Source of the DNA: Nocardioidaceae bacterium
GTDB lineage: Bacteria; Actinomycetota; Actinomycetes; Propionibacteriales; Nocardioidaceae
Direction of reading: 5' to 3'
Assembly: GCA_020438665.1 (NCBI GenBank)
Contig: JAGQUE010000637.1
Span: 1 to 5,122 of the forward strand
Length of the DNA: 5,122 nucleotides
The translations under genes were made by a program, and so were the position numbers. Shown in pieces: positions 1-5,122 of this stretch. Every line of letters starts with the position of its first letter. Within the stretch, counting starts at the first letter, position 1. The notes under the pieces are model-generated. The model was given only the letters and a program-made list of their open reading frames with translations, ran no database searches and was not told the origin of the DNA.

Positions 1-776
1 ACGCCCAGGGCTGCCGTGGCGAGGAGGTCGGGACCGTCGTCCCACCGGTGGGCGGTCTCCACCAGCCGGCCGAGCATCCGGTTCGCGTCGCGCATCACGT
101 GTGCGGTGTCGGTGGTGCCCAGCAAGAGGGTGTCCAGGACGGCGCGCAACCGCCCCATGATCGCCGCGGCCGCGAGGCCGTGGCCGCTGATGTCGCCGAC
201 GGACACGGCCAGCCCGCCTCCGTCGAGCCCCGTGGCGTGGTACCAGTCGCCTCCCACGATCACCTCGCGGGCCGCCGGCTGGTAGCGCGTGGCCAGGGTG
301 AACCGCCCCATCCGCACCGGGATGTCGTCGAGCATGCTCAGCTGCAGGACGCGGGAGAGCTCGCGCTGGCTGCGCAGCTCCTCCTGCACCTCCAGCCACT
401 GCGAGATGTCGCGCACCGCCAGCATCGTGAACCGCTGCCCGTGAACCTCGATGGGCGACAGGCTGATCGAGGCCGGGAAGGTCGTGCCGTCCTTGCGCCG
501 GGCACGCAGCTGGCTGTCGACGCCCATCGCACGCATGGCCGGATGGCGCTGGAAGCGACCCCGGTGTGTCCGGTGGAGGTCGCGCACATCGTCAGGCACG
601 AGGTGTTCCACCGGGTGGCCGAGCAGGTCCTCGGACTCATAGCCGAACAGGGCGAGCGCCTGGGGGTTGAGCAGGCGGATGTCGCCACGATGATCGACCA
701 CCAGCATGGCGTCGGGGGCGCTCTCGAACAGCACATCGTGCAGGTCGGCGTCCTTGAGCAGCGCAGCAAGGTCCAT
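1..776 (-). CDS. PAS-domain PP2C (SpoIIE/RsbU-type) serine phosphatase, C-terminus missing
   Basis: The first 258 residues are visible; the gene runs off the left edge. Residues about 10-125 form a PAS domain (LFESAPDAMLVVD near the start, then RRKDGTTFPASISLSP and a closing VRDIS). A charged helical linker follows at about 126-148 (WLEVQEELRSQRELSRVLQ). The PP2C/SpoIIE phosphatase domain starts at about 150 and shows VGGDWYH with the metal-binding Asp at 177, and VGDISGHGLAAAAIMG with the second metal-binding Asp at 195. Proteins of this family dephosphorylate STAS-type anti-anti-sigma proteins in partner-switching stress or sigma-factor control; the PAS domain would sense the signal. The partner is not in the window. 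I see no membrane segment or signal peptide, so it should be cytosolic. The ATG at 776 is chosen because a GGGGGG run lies 5 bases upstream and the PAS domain starts right after it. The His at 180 replaces the Asp usual in GGDWYD. Confidence 0.9.
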   Translation of the reverse strand, partial: MDLAALLKDADLHDVLFESAPDAMLVVDHRGDIRLLNPQALALFGYESEDLLGHPVEHLVPDDVRDLHRTHRGRFQRHPAMRAMGVDSQLRARRKDGTTFPASISLSPIEVHGQRFTMLAVRDISQWLEVQEELRSQRELSRVLQLSMLDDIPVRMGRFTLATRYQPAAREVIVGGDWYHATGLDGGGLAVSVGDISGHGLAAAAIMGRLRAVLDTLLLGTTDTAHVMRDANRMLGRLVETAHRWDDGPDLLATAALG

Positions 777-813
777 CAGCGCCCCCCGAGGACGACTCCG
801 TGACGAGACAGAC

Positions 814-819
814 ACCCTA
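814..819 (-). promoter_or_regulatory. candidate -10 box of the phosphatase gene
   Basis: The minus strand reads TAGGGT, which fits the actinobacterial TANNNT -10 pattern. It would start transcription near 807 and leave a leader of about 31 bases that contains the GGGGGG ribosome site. No TTGACA-like -35 is present: that position falls in the GGCGGCC repeat. The identical hexamer precedes the PEBP gene at 4099-4104. This is a pattern match only. Confidence 0.25.
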
Positions 820-824
820 CTCCA

Positions 825-847
825 GGCGGCCGGCGGCCGGCGGCCGG
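825..847. repeat. three tandem copies of GGCGGCC
   Basis: Three perfect head-to-tail copies of the 7-mer GGCGGCC (825-831, 832-838, 839-845) are followed by GG, the start of a fourth. They lie between the ABC operon's end and the phosphatase start, in the place where the -35 element of the phosphatase promoter would be. Such a GC-only run can slip during replication or fold, but nothing here shows that it has a function. Confidence 0.8.
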
Positions 848-890
848 TGCTCGCGCTGTCGGCGAGCGCACCCGCTGGCACCGTGCGTGA

Positions 891-930
891 TCGGGCTCGG
901 CGACTGCGCGCCGCGGCCCTACGAGCCCGA
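891..930 (-). terminator. 9-bp inverted repeat at the end of the ABC operon, probable terminator
   Basis: TCGGGCTCG at 891-899 and CGAGCCCGA at 922-930 are perfect inverted arms around a 22-base GC-rich loop that itself contains the palindrome GCCGCGGC. In the minus-strand transcript the first arm covers the last three sense codons of the ATPase gene, and the TAG stop (921-919) opens the loop. There is no T tract after the second arm, so it is not a classic intrinsic terminator; actinobacterial terminators often lack the U tail. A weaker hairpin (GCTCGC 849-854 with GCGAGC 862-867) lies further downstream. The direction is inferred from the operon it ends. Confidence 0.45.
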
Positions 931-1887
931 GGTGTCTGACCCGTGCGTGTAGAGGTGGCGGATCACGTCCTCGATGTCGGGCTCACGGAGCGAGAGGTCG
1001 GCGACGGCGTAGGACGCTGCCACGGCGGCGACAACAGGTGCGGCGCTGGCGTCGGCGGGGAAGCTCAGCCACTGGCGTGGCCCGTCGACGCGGTCCACGC
1101 GCGCACCGCTCACGTCGATGGGCGGACCCTCGTCGACGAGGTCGACCACGAGCGTGCGCCGGGAGCCGCCCAGCCGGTGGAGCCCGGCCAACGGGCCGTC
1201 ATAGACGACCGTGCCCTGGTCGATCACGATGACCCGGTCGCACAAGGCCTCGATATCGGCCAGGTCGTGGGTGGTCAGGAGCAGCGTGGTGCCCCGCTCG
1301 GCGTTGAGGGTGCGCAGGAACTCGCGCAGCCGGCCCTTGCTGACGACGTCGAGCCCGATCGTGGGCTCGTCGAGGTAGAGCACCGTCGGGTCGTGGAGGA
1401 GGGCGGCGGTGATGTCGCCCCGCATGCGCTGGCCGAGCGAGAGCTGCCGCACCGGGGTGTCCAGCAGGTCGGCGAGGTCCAGCAGCTCCACGAACCGCGT
1501 CAGGTTGGCCTGGTAGCGGTCGAGCGGGATGCGGTACATCTTCTGGAGGAGCGCGAACGTGTCGCGCAACGGCAGGTCCCACCACAGCGTGGTGCGCTGC
1601 CCGAACACCACGCCGATGCGCTGCGCCAGGTCGGTGCGCTGGCGGCTCGGGTCGAGCCCGGCCACGGTCAGCTGCCCCGAGGTCGGCACGAGGATGCCGG
1701 TGAGCATCTTGATCGTGGTCGACTTGCCGGCGCCGTTGGGACCGATATAGCCGACCATCTCGCCGCGGGCGATGTCGAAGCTCACCCCGCGAACGGCCTC
1801 GAGGTCCGGCTGGCGCCGTCGCCGGAAGCGCCTGCTCAGGTCACGGGCCCTGACGAGCGGCTCCCGGTCGAGCCCTGGTGACGTCAT
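919..1887 (-). CDS. ABC-2 exporter ATPase (COG4586-like)
   Basis: This 322-residue protein is the ATP-hydrolysing subunit of the exporter built with the two permeases upstream. All nucleotide-binding motifs are intact: Walker A GPNGAGKST at 49-57, Q-loop Gln 97 in FGQRTTLWWDLP, signature LSLGQ at 149-153, Walker B VLYLDE at 169-174 with the catalytic Glu 174, and the switch His 207 in LLTTHD. The FGQRTTLWWDLP stretch is typical of the COG4586 group that pairs with COG4587 and COG3694 permeases. Residues from about 240 form a C-terminal accessory domain ending in REPDIEDVIRHLY. It carries one nucleotide-binding domain, so it should act as a homodimer at the inner face of the membrane. The ATG at 1887 is preferred over a GTG at 1920 because GGGGAG lies 5 bases before it and it starts one base after the preceding stop. 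The transported substrate is unknown. Confidence 0.95.
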   Translation of the reverse strand: MTSPGLDREPLVRARDLSRRFRRRRQPDLEAVRGVSFDIARGEMVGYIGPNGAGKSTTIKMLTGILVPTSGQLTVAGLDPSRQRTDLAQRIGVVFGQRTTLWWDLPLRDTFALLQKMYRIPLDRYQANLTRFVELLDLADLLDTPVRQLSLGQRMRGDITAALLHDPTVLYLDEPTIGLDVVSKGRLREFLRTLNAERGTTLLLTTHDLADIEALCDRVIVIDQGTVVYDGPLAGLHRLGGSRRTLVVDLVDEGPPIDVSGARVDRVDGPRQWLSFPADASAAPVVAAVAASYAVADLSLREPDIEDVIRHLYTHGSDTSGS

Positions 1888-1888
1888 C

Positions 1889-2716
1889 TCAGCTCCCCGT
1901 GGAGGTGTAGTGGCGGACACCGAGCCGCCAGAAGGACATGGTCACGACCACCAGCAACGCCGCGGCCAACGGGGATGCCAGCTGGAGCCACCCCGGCATC
2001 CCGAAGGGGTCCTCTCGCCCCAGCAGGAACAGGGCGGGATACCAGTTCACGAATGCGATGGGCAGGACGAGGGTCAGCGACACGACCAGCTCACGGGGGA
2101 AAACAGTCAGCGGATACTGCGTGAGCGTGTTGCCACCGTAGGTGAACGCGTTGGCGAACTCGCTCGCGTCACCCCACCAGAACTGGAACGTCGAGAACAG
2201 CACGAACAGGCAGAAGAAGATCACTGCCGCCGCGACCACGGCGATGACCGCGACGAGTGCCCTGGTGGGGGTCCAGGTCACCGAGGTGGCACCCCAGCCG
2301 AGGACCAGGCCGGCCTGGGTGATCCGGGCGATCCGGCGCAGGGCGAACCTGTCGGCGCACACCTGGATCAGCAGCGGCACCGGTCGCGTGAGCATCACGT
2401 CGAGCTCACCGGTGCGCACCAAGGTGCCGAGGCGCTCGACGTTGCCGATGGTCAGGTCGGCGAACCCGATGCCCAGCCCGGTCATGCCATAGAGGAGCGC
2501 GACCTCGCGGACGCCGAAGCCGCCAAGGCTGTCGATCCGGCTGAAGATGATCCAGATGCCCACGAAGTCGAGGCCGGCGAGGGCGAAGCCCCCGATGGCG
2601 AACATCGCGAACGACGCGGGATAGGCCAGCGCGGCTCGGACCCACATCGCGGCGATCTGGGCGTACTGACGGACCGGCAACGCCACTCCGCGCGCTCGGA
2701 GCTCGAGGTCAGCCAC
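1889..2716 (-). CDS. ABC-2 exporter permease, second subunit (COG3694-like)
   Basis: This 275-residue integral membrane protein is one half of the transport channel. Hydrophobic segments are visible at about 35-58, 72-90, 130-145, 152-177, 208-232 and 246-264, the six-helix plan of ABC-2 permeases. Family-type motifs are GELDVMLTRPVP at 103-114, NTLTQYPLTVFPREL at 196-210, the region FVNWYPALFLLGREDPFG at 222-239, and the ending RHYTSTGS, all usual in the COG3694 / DUF990-type group. The GTG at 2716 overlaps the first permease's end by 8 bases, with GGTGG six bases upstream; this suggests translational coupling. An alternative GTG at 2686 lacks a good ribosome site. It should pair with the first permease as a heterodimer and be driven by the ATPase. 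The substrate cannot be read from the sequence. Confidence 0.92.
   Translation of the reverse strand: MADLELRARGVALPVRQYAQIAAMWVRAALAYPASFAMFAIGGFALAGLDFVGIWIIFSRIDSLGGFGVREVALLYGMTGLGIGFADLTIGNVERLGTLVRTGELDVMLTRPVPLLIQVCADRFALRRIARITQAGLVLGWGATSVTWTPTRALVAVIAVVAAAVIFFCLFVLFSTFQFWWGDASEFANAFTYGGNTLTQYPLTVFPRELVVSLTLVLPIAFVNWYPALFLLGREDPFGMPGWLQLASPLAAALLVVVTMSFWRLGVRHYTSTGS
1893..1898 (-). promoter_or_regulatory. ribosome binding site that decides the ATPase start
   Basis: The minus strand reads GGGGAG, then CTGAG, then ATG at 1887. The site lies inside the last codons of the second permease gene, so ribosomes ending there can restart directly. The competing GTG at 1920 has only a weak GGCGG four bases before it and would force a 32-base overlap. 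Confidence 0.65.
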
Positions 2717-3506
2717 CCTGCACCACCAGCTTGCGGGTGGCGGCGTGGGTGACCAGCTGTGACGCGAGCAGGAGCACCGCGGCCCAGGCGGCCTGGAGCG
2801 CCAGCGCCGCCAGGATCCCGGTGCCGGCGTGGCGCCCGAGCCACAGGTCTGCCGGGGTCTGCAGCATGGCGGCCCACGGCAGGGCGAGGCAGATGCTGCG
2901 CAGCGGCTCGGGAAACACGACCAGGGGGAGCACCATCCCGCTGAGGAAGGTGGCCGCCACGGTGCTGAGGGTGCGGACGCCGCTCGCGTCGAGCAGCCAG
3001 AACGAGCTCGCCGCGGCGAGGAAGCGCAGCCCGAAGCTCACGAGCACGCCCAAACAGACGCTGACGGCGAACGCGACCGCGCCCACGACACCGGCCGGTG
3101 GGCGCAGATCGAACAGGAACGCGCCGAGGACCATCGGCACCGTCCCCCGCGTGACCAGATGGAAGAGCATCCGCCCGGCGTCCTGGGCGAGGTACCAGCC
3201 GACCAGGTTGACCGGGCGGTAGAGGTCCACGGCGATGGCGCCGGTGCGCACCCGCTCCGCCAGGTCGTCGGTCGGGCCACCCGCCCACAGTGCGGTGACC
3301 ATGATCAGCCCCTGGCCGATCCACACATAGGTCACAGCGTCGGACGAGTCATAGCCCCCGAGCCCGCTGCGCTCCCGCCACAGGGCGAGATAGACGAAGC
3401 TGTAGATGACGCCGAAGACCGAGTTGGTGAAGATGCCGGCGAGGGTCGCGCCCCGATAGGTGGCATAACGGCGGAACGACCGCCCGGCGACGGCGGCAAG
3501 CAGCAT
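2709..3506 (-). CDS. ABC-2 exporter permease, first subunit (COG4587-like)
   Basis: This 265-residue membrane protein is the first gene of the ABC operon. Hydrophobic stretches occur at about 22-43, 58-75, 112-132, 138-160, 182-202 and 228-252. Its RVRTGAIAVDLYRPVN motif at 85-100 is the counterpart of the GELDVMLTRPVP segment of the second permease, and LQTPADLWLGR at 215-225 is typical of COG4587 proteins. The two permeases are thus related in plan but clearly diverged, as expected for a heterodimer. The ATG at 3506 has a strong GGAGG site five bases upstream (3512-3516). No signal peptide is expected; the N-terminal helix serves for membrane insertion. The neighbour upstream, 57 bases away in the same direction, is a PEBP protein with no known link to export. 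Confidence 0.92.
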   Translation of the reverse strand: MLLAAVAGRSFRRYATYRGATLAGIFTNSVFGVIYSFVYLALWRERSGLGGYDSSDAVTYVWIGQGLIMVTALWAGGPTDDLAERVRTGAIAVDLYRPVNLVGWYLAQDAGRMLFHLVTRGTVPMVLGAFLFDLRPPAGVVGAVAFAVSVCLGVLVSFGLRFLAAASSFWLLDASGVRTLSTVAATFLSGMVLPLVVFPEPLRSICLALPWAAMLQTPADLWLGRHAGTGILAALALQAAWAAVLLLASQLVTHAATRKLVVQGG

Positions 3507-3539
3507 CCTCGCCTCCGGCGGGTCGTGGGTGAGGAGCCG

Positions 3540-3567
3540 AGTATGCCAGCCCGCGGGCCGGGGTCAG
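3540..3567 (-). promoter_or_regulatory. candidate promoter of the ABC operon with a palindrome in its spacer
   Basis: On the minus strand CTGACC (3567-3562, four of six matches to TTGACA) is followed by 16 bases and then CATACT (3545-3540, four of six matches to TATAAT). The predicted start near 3533 leaves a leader of about 27 bases carrying the GGAGG site of the first permease. The -35 hexamer includes the TGA stop of the PEBP gene. The spacer holds the perfect 10-bp palindrome GCCCGCGGGC (3549-3558), which could be an operator or a weak transcription stop for the PEBP gene. This is sequence matching only. Confidence 0.35.
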
Positions 3568-4091
3568 TGGGCGTAGGTGCCGTGCAGGATCGCGCGCCCC
3601 AGCGTCTTGAAGGCCAGGTTGAAGGAGACCACCGCCGGGGTCGCATCGGGGTCGACGCCCAAGCTTTCGTCGCCGACGGCGTGGATGACGAAGAAGTAGC
3701 GGTGGACCTGGTCGCCCGGCGGCGGTGCAGCGCCCATGAAAGCCCTCTGGTTGCCGTCGTTGCGGCACATGAAGGCGCCACCGGGCAGGTCGGCACCATC
3801 CGCTCCCGCCCCGGCCGCAAGGCTGGTCACATCGGCGGGGAGGTCGACGAGGACCCAGTGCCAGAATCCCGAGGGGGTCGGCGCATCCGGGTCGAAGCAG
3901 GTGACCACGAACGACTTGGTGCCGTGCGGGGCGCCCTCCCAGGACAGCTGGGGTGAGGTGTTGCCGAGGGCTGCCACCTGGTCGTCCTTGAGCGGCTGAC
4001 CGTCGGTGACGTCGGCGCTGGTCACGGTGAAGGACGCCGTGGTCGGCAGCAGGTCGTAGGGGTTGGGGGAGACGGGGCGATCCAGACTCAT
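3564..4091 (-). CDS. YbhB/YbcL-family PEBP (Raf kinase inhibitor-like) protein
   Basis: This 175-residue protein has the two signature patches of the phosphatidylethanolamine-binding protein fold: [13 protein letters not shown] at 67-79, and [15 protein letters not shown] at 120-134 preceded by NDGNQRAFM. Together these build the anion-binding pocket of the family. Its length agrees with bacterial YbhB/YbcL proteins (roughly 150-180 residues). The biochemical role of bacterial members is not settled; a small anionic ligand is likely bound. There is no signal peptide, so it should be cytosolic. The ATG at 4091 is favoured because the family begins with a short Asn/Pro-rich segment like NPYDLLP; starting at the ATG at 4145 would add an 18-residue arginine-containing extension that looks untranslated. 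An AGGG lies eight bases upstream, rather far, and a -10-like TAGGGT raises the option of a leaderless message. It could be co-transcribed with the ABC genes. Confidence 0.93.
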   Translation of the reverse strand: MSLDRPVSPNPYDLLPTTASFTVTSADVTDGQPLKDDQVAALGNTSPQLSWEGAPHGTKSFVVTCFDPDAPTPSGFWHWVLVDLPADVTSLAAGAGADGADLPGGAFMCRNDGNQRAFMGAAPPPGDQVHRYFFVIHAVGDESLGVDPDATPAVVSFNLAFKTLGRAILHGTYAH

Positions 4092-4098
4092 GTCTCGG

Positions 4099-4104
4099 AC
4101 CCTA
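4099..4104 (-). promoter_or_regulatory. candidate -10 box of the PEBP gene, possibly leaderless
   Basis: The minus strand reads TAGGGT, then seven bases (CCGAGAC), then the ATG at 4091. This is the spacing at which transcription would start on the A of the start codon, the arrangement seen in many actinobacterial leaderless genes. No clear -35 is present at 16-18 bases upstream. The GGG of the same hexamer could instead serve as a weak, distant ribosome site. Confidence 0.35.
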
Positions 4105-4219
4105 GCCTGGCGTGTGGTCACCAGCCAGGGCAGCGGCCGGCCCACGACCGGCGTCGGGCAGGATGGACCGCCGTACGGCGCGTCCGAGCGACGGGGATCA
4201 GACGTACATCACACAAGGC

Positions 4220-4224
4220 GGAGG
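4220..4224 (+). promoter_or_regulatory. ribosome binding site that decides the methyltransferase start
   Basis: GGAGG is followed by TGGGC and the GTG at 4230, ideal spacing of five. A GTG at 4224 overlaps this site and would rely on the weaker AAGG at 4215-4218, adding only Met-Gly before the shared sequence. Confidence 0.6.
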
Positions 4225-4229
4225 TGGGC

Positions 4230-5033
4230 GTGGCCGAGTTGATCCGCGTGACCGATGCCGCCGATCCACGCCTGGCCGACTACCGCGACCTGCGCGACGT
4301 GTCGCTGCGCAAGTCGCTGGAGGCCGAGCACGGGCTCTTCCTGGCCGAGGGGGAGAAGGTCGTCCGCAGGGCCCTCGAGGCTGGACACACCGCCCGGTCG
4401 TTCCTGATGGCCGAGCGGTGGCTCGATGGGCTCGCCGACGTCCTCGATCTCTCGGACGCACCGTGCTTCGTGGTCACCGAGGACCTGGCGGAGCGGGTCA
4501 CCGGATTCCACGTGCACCGGGGCGCGCTCGCGTCGCTCAACCGTCGCCCGCTGTCGTCGGTCGACGACGTCCTGGCGGGCGCGCGCTCGGTCCTGGTGCT
4601 TGAGAACATCGTCGACCACACCAACGTCGGTGCGGTGTTCCGTTCCGGCGCCGCGCTGGGCTTCGACGCCGTGCTGCTCGCCCCGCGCTGCGCCGACCCG
4701 CTCTATCGGCGGTCGGTCAAGGTCGCGATGGGGGCGGTCTTCTCGGTGCCCTGGACCCGGCTGCCCGGCTGGCACGACGCCCTGCCGGACCTGTCCGCGC
4801 GCGGCTTCACGACTGTGGCGCTCACGTTGGCGGAGGGATCGGTGCCGATCGACGAAGCGGTGGCCGGTCTCGACAAGGTGGCGCTGGTCCTGGGCTCCGA
4901 GGGCCACGGCCTCTCCGCCCGCTGGGAGGAGACGGCCGACCGTCGCGCGATCATCCCCATGGCCGCCGGGATCGACTCCCTCAACGTGGCCGCCGCCAGC
5001 GCCGTCGCCTGCTATGTGGCTGCGCGCCGCTGA
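4230..5033 (+). CDS. SpoU/TrmH-family RNA 2'-O-ribose methyltransferase
   Basis: This 267-residue protein should transfer a methyl group from S-adenosylmethionine to a ribose 2'-hydroxyl of rRNA or tRNA. An N-terminal substrate-binding domain (about 10-105, with HGLFLAEGEKVVRRALEAG) precedes the knotted SPOUT catalytic domain. The three SpoU motifs are all present: motif 1 LENIVDHTNVGAVFRSG at 124-140 with the conserved Asn 132 and Arg 138, motif 2 LVLGSEGHGLS at 219-229, and motif 3 IIPMAAGIDSLNVAAAS at 241-257. From memory, not a search, it resembles the actinobacterial Rv0881-type proteins whose exact target base is unassigned. It is the only plus-strand gene, is divergent from the PEBP gene over 138 bases, and ends 23 bases before the stop of the convergent edge gene. 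The start at 4230 follows the better ribosome site. The family call is firm; the RNA target is not. Confidence 0.94.
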   Translation: MAELIRVTDAADPRLADYRDLRDVSLRKSLEAEHGLFLAEGEKVVRRALEAGHTARSFLMAERWLDGLADVLDLSDAPCFVVTEDLAERVTGFHVHRGALASLNRRPLSSVDDVLAGARSVLVLENIVDHTNVGAVFRSGAALGFDAVLLAPRCADPLYRRSVKVAMGAVFSVPWTRLPGWHDALPDLSARGFTTVALTLAEGSVPIDEAVAGLDKVALVLGSEGHGLSARWEETADRRAIIPMAAGIDSLNVAAASAVACYVAARR

Positions 5034-5056
5034 TCCGACCCGGCGACTCGATCCGA

Positions 5057-5122
5057 TCAGGCCCCGGCCGGCCAGCCGTCGGGGTAGTTGTCGGCGACCT
5101 TGGCATGCGCCTTGTCGAGCCG
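5057..5122 (-). CDS. C-terminal end of an unrecognised protein
   Basis: The last 21 codons of a minus-strand frame enter from the right edge and stop at TGA (5059-5057). They encode RLDKAHAKVADNYPDGWPAGA. Codon use is like the neighbouring genes (third positions almost all G or C), and the close tail-to-tail fit with the methyltransferase supports a real gene. I do not recognise a family from so short a tail; it is hydrophilic with no membrane or targeting signal. The open frame could also be chance in GC-rich DNA. Confidence 0.5.
   Translation of the reverse strand, partial: RLDKAHAKVADNYPDGWPAGA

Noticed and set aside
48..803. Open plus-strand frame of 251 codons opposite the phosphatase
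   Set aside because: The minus-strand frame carries the PAS and PP2C motifs; this frame is its complement and has no family features.
943..1881. Long open plus-strand frame of 312 codons opposite the ATPase gene
   Set aside because: It mirrors a complete, motif-bearing ABC ATPase. The predicted protein is rich in Arg, Glu, His and Val with no recognisable domain, as expected from the complement of GC-rich coding DNA.
1772..2752. Open plus-strand frame of 326 codons opposite the second permease
   Set aside because: Its product is a low-complexity hydrophilic Gln/Glu/Asp/His-rich chain made by reading membrane-protein codons in reverse; it crosses two real gene boundaries.
2829..3956. Open plus-strand frame of 375 codons, the longest open frame in the window
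   Set aside because: It runs antisense through both the first permease and the PEBP gene, which show clear family motifs. No domain or ribosome site supports it.
4106..4129. Inverted repeat CCTGGC / GCCAGG upstream of the PEBP gene
   Set aside because: Six-base arms with a 12-base loop and no shared centre with the nearby TGGT/ACCA pair; length is within chance for this composition.
5066..5073. Palindrome GGCCGGCC near the right edge
   Set aside because: It lies inside the coding end of the edge gene (Pro-Ala-Gly codons) and is expected by chance in GC-rich DNA.
1..5122. Search for tRNA or rRNA genes, CRISPR arrays, insertion sequences, phage or defence genes
   Set aside because: I saw no repeat-spacer pattern, transposase, integrase or RNA-gene signature on either strand, and composition looks uniform from end to end.

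Overview
This is a GC-rich window that reads as an ordinary stretch of chromosome from a high-GC Gram-positive (actinomycete) bacterium. The signs are near-exclusive use of G/C third positions, GTG starts next to ATG starts, GGAGG-type ribosome sites, long spurious open frames antisense to real genes, and protein families typical of Actinomycetota. I cannot fix the genus; Micrococcales or a relative is a guess.

Layout. Five of the seven genes lie on the minus strand and are read right to left. At the left edge (1-776) is the N-terminal part of a cytosolic PAS-sensor plus SpoIIE/RsbU-type PP2C serine phosphatase, cut off by the window. A 142-bp gap (777-918) holds a triple 7-bp repeat, a candidate -10 box and a large inverted repeat. 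Next comes a three-gene ABC-2 export operon. In transcription order it is a first permease (2709-3506), a second permease (1889-2716, overlapping the first by 8 bp) and the ATPase (919-1887, one base after the second permease's stop). Upstream of it, 57 bp away and in the same direction, is a YbhB/YbcL-type PEBP protein (3564-4091). A 138-bp divergent intergenic region separates this from the only plus-strand gene, a SpoU/TrmH-family RNA 2'-O-ribose methyltransferase (4230-5033). The last 66 bases hold the C-terminal 21 residues of an unrecognised minus-strand gene that converges on the methyltransferase.

How they work together. The three ABC genes clearly form one machine: a single ATPase, presumably a homodimer, powering a heterodimer of two six-helix-type permeases of the COG4586/COG4587/COG3694 class, whose substrate is not established. 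The PEBP gene may be co-transcribed with it, although a candidate promoter with a perfect 10-bp palindrome in its spacer sits between them. The phosphatase, methyltransferase and edge gene appear to be independent units.

I found no convincing evidence of a new biological system. The items worth a second look are small-scale: the inter-operon regulatory sequences and one residue change in the phosphatase active-site motif. No stretch longer than 300 bases lacks a gene.
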